From Caryophanales bacterium UBA4694 (GTDB lineage Bacteria; Bacillota_I; Bacilli_A; RFN20; CAG-288), in assembly GCA_002404835.1 (NCBI GenBank), contig DHKM01000058.1:1-26295 (forward strand): a stretch of DNA of 26,295 nucleotides, given 5' to 3'. Every line of letters begins with the position of its first letter. Positions within the stretch are counted from its first letter, which is position 1. Both the position numbers and the translations under genes were made by a program. Positions 15,425 through 21,836 of the stretch are shown piece after piece. The notes beneath the pieces are model-generated. The model saw only the letters and a list, made by a program, of their open reading frames with translations. It had not been told where the DNA came from and made no database searches.

Positions 15425-15977
15425 AGTGCATATTCTTCTTACCTTTACAAGGTATAATGAGGAGAAGTTCAGAATCATCTTGGACAAGCTGTTCGGCAAA
15501 AAGGCGAAGATTTCCAAAATATCCAAGCCCGGAGTCTATCTTCTGACTCTTCCCGATGGCCAGGCCAGCCTTGCTACGTTCCGCGCTTCCTTCGATGCCT
15601 TGTTTCTGGATGTGGATTCGATTGCCAAGGCTCTTGTCATTCCCTGCGACGATCAGTTCCTTTATTCCTATATCGACGAGGTTAAGGAGGGTAGGCTTAC
15701 TTATCTGTTCGAACTGGAGAAGAATCATCCGAATTTCTACGATGAGATGGTTCCTCTCCTTCTTGGGGTGAAGAAATCGTTGCTCGGAAGTCTGAAAAGC
15801 TATATCGAGAACAACTGCTCGATCCGGTGTGCCCAGAACGAACTCTATGTCCATTTCAACACCGTGGAGTACCGTATGAGGAAGTGCATGCAGCAGCTGC
15901 GGATGAATTTTGATCTTTTTCCTACCCGGATGTTCCTTTATTACCTTTTGGAACGGGTGGAAAACCAGAAAAGGTAG
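15396..15977 (+). CDS. PucR/CdaR-type HTH regulator, short form
   Basis: The product is 193 aa. GGAGG lies 9-10 bases before the ATG, within the end of the GH28 gene. The C-terminus contains SLKSYIENNCSIRCAQNELY followed by VHFNTVEYRMRK (about residues 132-165), matching the HTH_30 domain of PucR/CdaR sugar-diacid regulators, in which the usual form is L-x-x-Y-x-x-N-x-x-x-x-x-x-A-x-x-L-x-x-H-x-N-T-x-x-Y-R. These proteins are typically 350-550 aa, so the sensory part is reduced to about 130 residues with no visible GAF or diacid-recognition domain. It is probably a second local regulator of the pectin operon. Effector unknown. Confidence 0.75.
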   Translation: MAWSKQILNEVHILLTFTRYNEEKFRIILDKLFGKKAKISKISKPGVYLLTLPDGQASLATFRASFDALFLDVDSIAKALVIPCDDQFLYSYIDEVKEGRLTYLFELEKNHPNFYDEMVPLLLGVKKSLLGSLKSYIENNCSIRCAQNELYVHFNTVEYRMRKCMQQLRMNFDLFPTRMFLYYLLERVENQKR

Positions 15978-16004
15978 TTTCCATTGGTTAGGGAGGTTAT
16001 CACA

Positions 16005-16649
16005 ATGAAAAAATTCGAAATCCTGTCAAGGATCGCTTCCAACGGTGTTGTCGCGGTCATCCGTGCCGAATCGGTAGAGAAGGCTGTTCTTCTTGGAAAG
16101 AGCATCAGCGAAGGCGGTATCGGAGCTTTGGAAATCACGTTCACGGTTCCGCATGCCGACGAAGTGATCGAAGAGCTCATCAAGGCGAAGGTCAGCGCTC
16201 TTGTCGGAGCCGGTACGGTTCTGGATGCTACAACAGCCCGTTATGCCATCATCAAGGGAGCGAACTTCATCGTTTCTCCGGCTTTTGACAAGGAAGTCGC
16301 GGAAATCTGCAACCTGTATCAGGTTCCCTATTTTGCCGGCTGCATGACTCCGACGGAAATCATCACGGCCATGAAGGCCGGTGTGGATGTCGTCAAGGTC
16401 TTCCCCGGCGATATCGTCACCCCGAAGTTCTTCAAGGATATCCATGGTCCGCTTCCGCAGGCCAATCTTCTTCCTTCCGGAGGTGTCTCTTTGGAGAACA
16501 TCAAGGATTGGATCAAGAATGGTGCTGTCGCAGTATCCGCCGGCAGTTCTTTGACGGCTCCTAGCAAGAAGGGCGACTATGAAGGCGTGAAGCTTGAGGC
16601 GAAGAAGTTTGTCGATGAAGTGAAGAAAGCTCGTGAGGCATTGAAGTAG
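16005..16649 (+). CDS. eda: 2-keto-3-deoxy-6-phosphogluconate aldolase
   Basis: The product is 214 aa, the usual length. It cleaves KDPG to pyruvate and glyceraldehyde 3-phosphate, the last step of the galacturonate/KDG route. Class I aldolase residues are in place: R20 (VVAVIR), E43 (ALEITFTVP), the phosphate/glycine segment GAGT (68-71), Schiff-base K131 (VDVVKVFPGD) and PSGGV (157-161). The start at ATG 16005 has GGGAGG about 8 bases upstream. An in-frame start at 15984 (ttGGTTAGG region) lacks a ribosome site. It lies between two regulators in the pectin operon. KDG kinase, which makes its substrate, is not in the window. Confidence 0.95.
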   Translation: MKKFEILSRIASNGVVAVIRAESVEKAVLLGKSISEGGIGALEITFTVPHADEVIEELIKAKVSALVGAGTVLDATTARYAIIKGANFIVSPAFDKEVAEICNLYQVPYFAGCMTPTEIITAMKAGVDVVKVFPGDIVTPKFFKDIHGPLPQANLLPSGGVSLENIKDWIKNGAVAVSAGSSLTAPSKKGDYEGVKLEAKKFVDEVKKAREALK

Positions 16650-16671
16650 TTTCCGCTAAGGAGAGGTGAGT

Positions 16672-17361
16672 ATGACGAAGGACAATTCCCTTATCTACAA
16701 CAAGATTGCAGGTTCCATTATCACGATGAAACTGCTTCCTGGACAGAAACTTGGCGAAATCGAGATGGCCAGCAAGTACAAGGTTTCCAGAACCCCGATC
16801 CGGGATGTGTTCAAGAAGCTTGAGTACAACGGACTGGTCGAAATCCATTCTCAATCCGGTACTTATGTGACCAAGATCGATATGGCAAACATTTCCGACT
16901 TGATTTATGTCAGGAACTGCGTTGAGGTCAACGTTCTTTCTTCTGTGGCAGGCAAGCTTTCGAGTCTGGATAAGACGTATCTGAAGGACAATCTGAAGAT
17001 GCAGAGGTGCTTGAACGATAAGAAGAAGGATTCTTCCGACGATTCGTTTGCTGCGGCTCTTTTCGAACTTGACAACCAGTTCCACGGATATATCTACCAA
17101 ATGGCTGCCAAACAGGGTGTCCTTCGTATTCTGAACGGGAACCAGCCGAATTTCCAAAGATATCGTTTCATGACGTTTTTGAGGGATGAGAGCCAGCTCA
17201 ATTCGCTCTATGATATCCATGAGAAGATGCTCAACTGTATCATCGACAACGACGTCTCTTCATTGATCGAAATCGTCTATGAGCACAACTATGCCGGCCT
17301 TCATGGCATCGACAAGGTCATCCAGAAGCATCCGGAGTATTTCGAAAACCTAGAATATTGA
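16672..17361 (+). CDS. GntR/FadR-family (FCD) transcriptional regulator
   Basis: The product is 229 aa. ATG 16672 is preceded by AAGGAGAGG (16658-16666); the GTG at 16666 falls within that site. The N-terminal winged HTH (about 8-70) has ILPGQKL-type wording (KLLPGQKLGEIEMASKYKVS), then RTPIRDVFKKLEYNGLVEI and the wing GTYVT. The C-terminal helical domain (about 85-220) is FCD-like: D-x-x-F-H (LDNQFHGYIY), and HEKML and EHNYAG near the end supply likely metal-binding His. FCD regulators of this kind (ExuR/UxuR/KdgR-like) respond to uronate intermediates. The three TTGTATACAA palindromes at the operon start are its probable targets. Confidence 0.9.
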   Translation: MTKDNSLIYNKIAGSIITMKLLPGQKLGEIEMASKYKVSRTPIRDVFKKLEYNGLVEIHSQSGTYVTKIDMANISDLIYVRNCVEVNVLSSVAGKLSSLDKTYLKDNLKMQRCLNDKKKDSSDDSFAAALFELDNQFHGYIYQMAAKQGVLRILNGNQPNFQRYRFMTFLRDESQLNSLYDIHEKMLNCIIDNDVSSLIEIVYEHNYAGLHGIDKVIQKHPEYFENLEY

Positions 17362-17383
17362 AAATGAAAAGTGGGAGGTAATT

Positions 17384-18220
17384 ATGATTTTGAAAACCAG
17401 AGACTATTCCTCGATGGAGGATTATAGACACTACGATACGAAGAGGCTGAGAAGCGAATATGTGGTGGAGGATGTGTTTGCCAGGGATGACCTTTCTTTG
17501 ACTTATTCCTACATCGACAGGATCATCTTCGGCGGTACGATTCCGGTCGAGAAGGATGTTGTCCTTGCCAGTGCGCCGGAACTGAGGGCCGAGCATTTCC
17601 TCGATCGACGCGAAATGGGCGTCATCAATATCGGAGCGGAAGGGAAAATCACCGTCGATGGAAAGGAATATGTCCTGAAGCATTGGGAAGCCCTCTATAT
17701 CGGAAGAGGAACCAAGGAAGTCGTCTTTTCCTCCAAGGACAAGAAGAATCCTGCTGTTTTCTATGTGGCTTCCTGTCCTGCCCACAAGGAATATCCGACT
17801 ACGTTGATTCCGTATGAGAAGGCAGACCATCGTCATGCCGGCGACAAAGCCCATTCCAACGAGAGGACACTCAACCGCTATATCATTCCGGAGAATGTGA
17901 AGACCTGTCAGTTGAGTATGGGTCTTACCCATCTTGAGGAGGGTTCGATCTGGAACACGATGCCTTGTCATACGCATGCCAGACGTATGGAGGTCTATCT
18001 CTACTTCGACATCGAGAAGGATCAGGCTGTCTTCCACTTCATGGGTCCTGCCGATGAGACCAGGCATGTCGTCCTTCATGACAGACAGGCCGTCATTTCT
18101 CCGTCCTGGAGCATCCATTCCGGTGCCGGTACGAAGAACTATACCTTTATCTGGGCTATGTGCGGCGAGAATCAGGATTTCGACGATATGGACAATATCG
18201 CCATCGAGGATCTCCGCTGA
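17384..18220 (+). CDS. kduI: 5-keto-4-deoxyuronate isomerase
   Basis: The product is 278 aa, the same length as the E. coli enzyme. KduI is a zinc cupin that converts 5-keto-4-deoxyuronate (from unsaturated galacturonate) to 2,5-diketo-3-deoxygluconate. The zinc ligands fall at the E. coli numbers: H196 and H198 (PCHTHARRMEVY), E203 and H245 (SWSIHSG). The N-terminal half holds a second cupin-like fold. GGGAGG lies before the ATG, 22 bases after the GntR stop. It is the last gene of the operon, and a terminator follows 13 bases after the stop. KduD and KdgK, needed to continue, are absent here. Some KduI proteins also isomerise hexuronates directly, which could fit a GH28-only system. Confidence 0.97.
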   Translation: MILKTRDYSSMEDYRHYDTKRLRSEYVVEDVFARDDLSLTYSYIDRIIFGGTIPVEKDVVLASAPELRAEHFLDRREMGVINIGAEGKITVDGKEYVLKHWEALYIGRGTKEVVFSSKDKKNPAVFYVASCPAHKEYPTTLIPYEKADHRHAGDKAHSNERTLNRYIIPENVKTCQLSMGLTHLEEGSIWNTMPCHTHARRMEVYLYFDIEKDQAVFHFMGPADETRHVVLHDRQAVISPSWSIHSGAGTKNYTFIWAMCGENQDFDDMDNIAIEDLR

Positions 18221-18233
18221 GTCTTGTTTATCG

Positions 18234-18260
18234 GGCACTTCTTTCCGGAGGTGCCTTTTT
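18234..18260 (+). terminator. intrinsic terminator of the pectin operon
   Basis: GGCACTTC (18234-18241) pairs with GAGGTGCC (18248-18255) around a six-base loop, with one G-T pair, followed by TTTTT. It ends 40 bases after the kduI stop. Confidence 0.85.
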
Positions 18261-18274
18261 CTGTGGACGAAAAA

Positions 18275-18300
18275 AGGCACAGCCGTTTCTGACTGTGCCT
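18275..18300 (-). terminator. second minus-strand terminator-like hairpin
   Basis: A perfect 8-base stem, AGGCACAG with CTGTGCCT. On the minus strand it is followed by TTTTTT (18270-18275). It could back up the terminator at 18335-18367 or block antisense entry into kduI. Confidence 0.55.
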
Positions 18301-18334
18301 GTATATGGGATCCGGAACTGATCCGGAAATTTTA

Positions 18335-18367
18335 AATAAAAAACCCAGGTAGACGAATCTATCTGGG
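18335..18367 (-). terminator. minus-strand intrinsic terminator with TTCG loop
   Basis: A ten-base stem at 18344-18353 and 18358-18367 with one G-T mismatch, and a four-base loop that reads TTCG on the minus strand, followed by TTTTTTATTT. No conventional minus gene lies just upstream of it, so it most likely ends the candidate antisense RNA. Confidence 0.7.
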
Positions 18368-18441
18368 AAGAGCAAAAGGAATTTTATGTTGGAATTTATT
18401 AGCAATCTCAATGTCGCTTGGATGTCGTTCATCCTTGTGAC
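18338..18441 (-). ncRNA. candidate antisense RNA (about 100 nt)
   Basis: On the minus strand TTGAAA (18471-18476), a 17-base spacer and CAAAAT (18448-18453) form a reasonable promoter, with a predicted start near 18441. The transcript would end at a strong intrinsic terminator: CCCAGATAGA, TTCG loop, TCTACCTGGG, then TTTTTT. It would be complementary to the leader, ribosome site and first 18 or so codons of the small hydrophobic ORF at 18386. No protein-coding role is likely. Confidence 0.45.
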
Positions 18442-18493
18442 GCTAATATTTTGCCTTATTTGCTTTTCGATTTCAAGTATTATTTTTTTGTAA
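18386..18493 (+). CDS. 35-aa hydrophobic peptide, candidate type I toxin
   Basis: The product is 35 aa, beginning MLEFISNLNVAWMSF and followed by an unbroken hydrophobic stretch to the end (about residues 12-35). Its only charged residue is E3. It would insert in the membrane as one helix. AAAGGA lies 5 bases before the ATG, and a stable hairpin (18344-18367) is in the leader. An apparent antisense transcription unit covers its ribosome site and start. Size, hydrophobicity and antisense arrangement are those of type I toxins, but no known family is recognised, there is no basic C-terminal tail, and no plus-strand promoter is obvious. It could also be a chance ORF. Confidence 0.42.
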   Translation: MLEFISNLNVAWMSFILVTLIFCLICFSISSIIFL

Positions 18494-18759
18494 AGCCCTT
18501 TCATTACCAATTTTTACGTAACTTGTCGTTTTTTTATCCTAACTTGTATGACTTCCTCCCTTTTTCCGTATGGATTCCTAGGGAAAAACAAATGGAATAT
18601 GGCTCGGATAGGGAAAATTTTTGGTTTAGGATGTTTTTTTGATGGAGGTGATAAGGTAGAGGGGATTTTCTAAGGGACATATGGTGCCTAATCTGTATTT
18701 GCAGGGATGAAAAAGGCTTGTATTCGTATTATAATGGACGTGTTTTGGAGGTTATCGAT
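18494..18759. other. AT-rich intergenic stretch with an orphan ribosome site
   Basis: These 266 bases have no supported gene. GGAGGTGAT at 18643-18651 is a near-complete Shine-Dalgarno, but no ATG, GTG or TTG start follows at a workable distance. A 41-codon reading from 18548 has no ribosome site. The right end holds the promoter for the next gene. Confidence 0.5.
18707..18735 (+). promoter_or_regulatory. promoter of the Sel1/TPR-like gene
   Basis: ATGAAA (18707-18712), a 17-base spacer and a perfect TATAAT (18730-18735). The predicted start near 18742 gives a leader of about 18 bases containing GGAGG. Confidence 0.6.
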
Positions 18760-19317
18760 ATGGAAGAGAGAGTCATCATGGATACGAATCGTTTTTTTGC
18801 CAGGAACGATCTGGATAAGAAGCTGAACCCGGTCATGGATAAGGCAAGTCAGGGTGATGGGGACAGCCAGTTTTCGATTGCCAACCAGATTCTCGAGATT
18901 GTCAAAGATCCGTCTTCGAAGCTTTATCTTCTCTGGATGGAGGAGGCAAGCAAGAACGGATGCGTGATGGCCCAGTTCCTGCTTTCGGAGGATAAGAGCA
19001 TTCCCGACCGCCTGAAATATGATTCGATGCTTGTCGATAACCCGAAGACTCCTCTTCAGGTCTATGATCATGCCCTCACTCTTCTTGCCGACGATCTTTA
19101 TCGGAAGGGAGACATGGGATGTGTTTCCATGTACGAGCGTCTTCTTATAGATGATCCAAGAAGCAAGGTCGCTTCGTATCGGCTTTGTGATCTTTATCTC
19201 AGACAGAATAAGAAGGATGAGGCAAAGAAGATGTTCCGTCTTTACCGCAGGCTTTATAAGGCGGTACTGAATTACGGATACAGTGATCCTCTCGGACTGG
19301 GTGAGAAGCTGAAATAG
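18760..19317 (+). CDS. Sel1/TPR-like repeat protein
   Basis: The product is 185 aa from ATG 18760, with GGAGG 8 bases upstream. A longer TTG start at 18718 would place the coding start before the promoter -10 and is rejected. The sequence is helical with repeat-like pairs: GDGDSQFSIANQILE and LLWMEEASKNGCVMAQFLLS (about 33-75) look Sel1-like, and VSMYERLLIDDPRSKVASY with LYLRQNKKDEAKKMFRLY (about 125-170) looks TPR-like. There is no signal peptide, so it is probably cytoplasmic. Such proteins mediate protein contacts; the partner is unknown. It converges on the acyltransferase gene with 3 bases between the stops and no room for a terminator. Confidence 0.7.
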   Translation: MEERVIMDTNRFFARNDLDKKLNPVMDKASQGDGDSQFSIANQILEIVKDPSSKLYLLWMEEASKNGCVMAQFLLSEDKSIPDRLKYDSMLVDNPKTPLQVYDHALTLLADDLYRKGDMGCVSMYERLLIDDPRSKVASYRLCDLYLRQNKKDEAKKMFRLYRRLYKAVLNYGYSDPLGLGEKLK

Positions 19318-19320
19318 TCT

Positions 19321-20409
19321 TCAGTTTTCTGCAGGCTGTTGTTTTTCTTCTTTCTTCTCCCATCTGCGGTTGAAGATGATACAAAGAGGTGTTCTGAAGA
19401 AGAGATAATAAAGAGGAACGGAGAGAAACACGCTGAATAAGGCGCCGAGAAGGGCACAGGTGATTTCTTCGATGTTCCAGGCATGTGCGCCTTCAAAGCT
19501 CAGATACCAGGCTTTGGCAACGACGTTTTTGTAGATTTTGATCCAGACTTCTTCCTCGAAGGCAAGGATGACCATGGTCATCTGTCCGATGTGGTTGAAA
19601 TATCGGTTCCGCAGTGAATAGCTTAAGAAGATGATACCGAAGGTTCCCACTAGACTTGAGGGGATGACAAGAAGGTAGGGTGAATAGTTCGCCTTGCTTC
19701 CTGAGAAGGTGGTGTGATAGGTGTTATAGATAAACAGTGCCATGGCTGTGCTGATGGCAAGAAGGACAAGTGAAACGGCAAGAGTCTGTATTCTTCCTTG
19801 GAAGAACCTGTCTCTTGCTTTTTTCAGTTTTGGATTTGTAAAGAGGTAACCGAGATAGAGATAAAAGGATCCGATGAAGCTGGTATCCATGCTTAGGGGA
19901 AGATAGATGTGGAGGAAACGGTTGTAGAGAAGGGAGAGAGATAGGACGAACAAGGATAGTCCTGATTCTAGTAGAAGGTTGTCTTTTCCGATTCTGTGGA
20001 TGAGATAGACGATGGTTTCTGCAAAGAAAAGGGATGGTAGATACCATAGGGAGTAGACTCTGGAATTGACGAAGATTCCCGTCAGGGACTTGAGGAAATA
20101 ATCGTAGGTCATCGGCATGCCTTCGATAGGCAGTAGTAAGGTATCGAGGATGACAAGTAGGAATGCAAAGAAGAAGTAGGGGATGATGAGGGTCCTGAGT
20201 TTCCGGTAGAGGAAGTGGAATAGGGATTCGTTTTCTTCGAGTTTCAGTGCCATTCCGTCCAGAAAGAAGAAGAGCGGATTCAGGAAAATATCCAGGACAC
20301 AGGTTTCTTCCGTGAGTAGTCTTACGTAGACATAGACGAAGAGTGTGATTCTTATGGCCTGGGCGGAAAATACGTGGTATTGTTCCTGGTATTCTTTCTG
20401 TCGGTTCAT
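19321..20409 (-). CDS. acyltransferase-3-like membrane protein
   Basis: The product is 362 aa with about ten hydrophobic segments. The N-terminal third contains PLFFFLDGMAL (residues 45-55), like the F-F-x-x-S-G step of Acyl_transf_3 proteins, then RKLRTLIIPYFFFA (69-82), like the conserved R-R-x-x-x-x-P-Y that follows. These enzymes move acetyl or other acyl groups to cell-surface sugars. The conserved His expected at the end of the first TM is absent (the segment reads AIRITLFVYVYVRLL), and the usual SG is DG, so activity is doubtful or altered. The only start with sense is ATG 20409. A TATAAT lies so close that the mRNA would be almost leaderless. Confidence 0.72.
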   Translation of the reverse strand: MNRQKEYQEQYHVFSAQAIRITLFVYVYVRLLTEETCVLDIFLNPLFFFLDGMALKLEENESLFHFLYRKLRTLIIPYFFFAFLLVILDTLLLPIEGMPMTYDYFLKSLTGIFVNSRVYSLWYLPSLFFAETIVYLIHRIGKDNLLLESGLSLFVLSLSLLYNRFLHIYLPLSMDTSFIGSFYLYLGYLFTNPKLKKARDRFFQGRIQTLAVSLVLLAISTAMALFIYNTYHTTFSGSKANYSPYLLVIPSSLVGTFGIIFLSYSLRNRYFNHIGQMTMVILAFEEEVWIKIYKNVVAKAWYLSFEGAHAWNIEEITCALLGALFSVFLSVPLYYLFFRTPLCIIFNRRWEKKEEKQQPAEN

Positions 20410-20418
20410 TACCGGAAG

Positions 20419-20424
20419 ATTATA
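20419..20424 (-). promoter_or_regulatory. -10 element giving an almost leaderless mRNA
   Basis: A perfect TATAAT on the minus strand ends nine bases before the ATG of the acyltransferase-like gene. The -35 is poor. Transcription would begin 0-4 bases before the start codon, and no Shine-Dalgarno is present. Confidence 0.45.
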
Positions 20425-20504
20425 ACCGATTTGATATGCTTTCGGAACTGGATTTCCGGAAAATCAGTCCTGCTTTTTTCAGTGGAATAAAATGAAGTGA
20501 ATAA

Positions 20505-20533
20505 TTGTAATTCATTGCTTGAAAGAGTATACT
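20505..20533 (+). promoter_or_regulatory. promoter of the AT-rich secreted-protein gene
   Basis: TTGTAA (20505-20510), a 17-base spacer and TATACT (20528-20533). The predicted start is close to the AAGGAGG ribosome site at 20539-20545, so the leader is short. Confidence 0.55.
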
Positions 20534-20554
20534 TTTGCAAGGAGGATTGTTTAT

Positions 20555-21334
20555 ATGAGTAAATTAAAAAAGGCTTTGACTTTTTTTCTATCGATTTTAT
20601 CTATTTTTGTTTTTCGTATAAATTCTCCAGATGTGAACACAGAAAACAATCTTAGGCGAATGGATTACCAAATCACCGATGTAGTGGCTTTGGATAATCC
20701 CGAGAAAATACTGGACGCTATTGTAGGTGTAAAAAAAGAAATTGATTCTCAAGGAGAATATGATGCTTCTAATCCAACCATAAGGAATGTATTGGACAAT
20801 ATGTTTGTTTATTTTTCAGATTTAAATTGTAATTCTGAATTACCGGAAGATTATTTTCGCAATTATTTTGATGAATTGTTGTTTGATGTTATTGAAAACA
20901 AGATTGCAACTCAATCGGAAGGCGTCACTTCGATTGAGTTGCATTATACAAAACAAAAATTTTTATGGTTCTACGTATATATGCCGACTGGATTTACGAT
21001 TAGGCTTTCCGCGGATGCGTGTCGGGATATTTTAAGTACAGCTAGTGATATTGCTTTTGATTTGGTTGTTCGGGCCTTTGAAAGTGCAAAATTGGGTCCT
21101 GTTATTGCAGCGACTTTATCACTTTTGGCTGGCGTAACAGGAAGTCCAATTCTTGTTGCTGCTGTTGGTACTATTGCTTTTTTGGCTGCTCATCCATTGA
21201 TTTCTTTTTTTGTTACTAAATTGCTATCTCAACCGTTTTACGCGCTTTTTGATTATATATGGTCTAATTGTATTAAAGATGGTATTTATATTACAACCAA
21301 TGGGACTTCTTTGATTGATATAGGACTACAATAG
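20555..21334 (+). CDS. secreted/membrane-inserting protein with hydrophobic hairpin, unknown
   Basis: The product is 259 aa from ATG 20555, with AAGGAGG 9 bases upstream. The N-terminus (MSKLKKALTFFLSILSIFVF) is a signal peptide or anchor. Residues 22-150 are acidic and polar. Residues 181-222 are a long Gly/Ala-rich hydrophobic stretch (LGPVIAATLSLLAGV, then SPILVAAVGTIAFLAAHPL) with a short polar break near 196-198, able to form a helical hairpin. The gene is visibly more AT-rich than the pectin operon and uses more A/T-ending codons, which suggests acquisition. No family is recognised. A pore-forming or membrane-targeted effector is one reading, with the next gene as partner. Confidence 0.65.
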   Translation: MSKLKKALTFFLSILSIFVFRINSPDVNTENNLRRMDYQITDVVALDNPEKILDAIVGVKKEIDSQGEYDASNPTIRNVLDNMFVYFSDLNCNSELPEDYFRNYFDELLFDVIENKIATQSEGVTSIELHYTKQKFLWFYVYMPTGFTIRLSADACRDILSTASDIAFDLVVRAFESAKLGPVIAATLSLLAGVTGSPILVAAVGTIAFLAAHPLISFFVTKLLSQPFYALFDYIWSNCIKDGIYITTNGTSLIDIGLQ

Positions 21335-21335
21335 A

Positions 21336-21740
21336 ATGAAAACCATTGAACGTATTCTGGTGATTCCTGTTTCCATCGTATTTACGTATCTAGTTTCTTT
21401 TTTGTGTGTCCGGAATATCTATGTCGAGCAGGGGATTTCCTGGTATGTGGTTTTGGTATGCAATCTTTTGTTCAGTGTTCCTGCCTTTTGTCGTATGGTT
21501 TATCTTTTTCTTCTTCGTGAGAAAACAAGAAAAGGAAAGATCGTGCTTCATGAGAAAGGAATGTTCTGTTTTTCTATGTCTTTCTTTGTTGTATGGCTTG
21601 TCGTGTTTTCGGTTGTCTTCTTCAACAACTTCTTTGCCGGACTTTTCAGTATTCTGAATTTTTATTCCCTGAAGGACAATGCCATGTTTTTCTTCGGTTG
21701 GAAAAGGGATTATCTTCGGATGACAAAAGAGAATCTCTGA
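21336..21740 (+). CDS. small polytopic membrane protein, unknown
   Basis: The product is 134 aa, starting one base after the previous stop, with AGGA about 10 bases before the ATG. Three hydrophobic segments (about 8-27, 35-59, 78-105) are followed by a basic C-terminal tail (WKRDYLRMTKENL). No family is recognised. It is coupled to the upstream secreted-protein gene, so they probably act together. A small multi-TM partner after a membrane-active protein is the arrangement of some immunity proteins, but that is only inference. It ends 96 bases before the large HTH-TM-LRR gene, with no terminator visible between. Confidence 0.65.
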   Translation: MKTIERILVIPVSIVFTYLVSFLCVRNIYVEQGISWYVVLVCNLLFSVPAFCRMVYLFLLREKTRKGKIVLHEKGMFCFSMSFFVVWLVVFSVVFFNNFFAGLFSILNFYSLKDNAMFFFGWKRDYLRMTKENL

Positions 21741-21818
21741 TTTTGTTTTGGATATTGTTTTCTTTATCTGCTTTTTTGGTGGCTGATAGAAAATTTGTTC
21801 TGTCTGGTGCTGCTTTTG

Positions 21819-21827
21819 TGCTACAAT
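21819..21827 (+). promoter_or_regulatory. extended -10 promoter, leaderless start
   Basis: TGCTACAAT is an extended -10 (TG-n-TACAAT). It ends nine bases before the ATG at 21837, so the transcript would start at or next to the start codon. No Shine-Dalgarno is present. Confidence 0.5.
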
Positions 21828-21836
21828 TTAATTGTT

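Larger units (their letters stand above)
18221..18385. other. hairpin-dense intergenic stretch
   Basis: Four hairpins follow each other within 134 bases: 18234-18255 (operon terminator), 18275-18300 (AGGCACAG/CTGTGCCT, with an A run on its left, so a terminator for the minus strand), 18311-18327 (TCCGGA repeated with five bases between, within a GATCCGGAA direct repeat), and 18344-18367. No clear plus-strand promoter for the small ORF is visible here. Confidence 0.6.

Noticed and set aside
13823..15526. 567-codon open frame on the minus strand, antisense to the polygalacturonase
   Set aside because: It mirrors the codon bias of the GH28 gene, has no ribosome site and shows no protein-like domain order. 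The plus-strand gene has all GH28 motifs.
18172..18510. 112-codon open frame on the minus strand
   Set aside because: It runs through two terminators and into kduI, and has no domain. The minus-strand signals fit a short RNA better.
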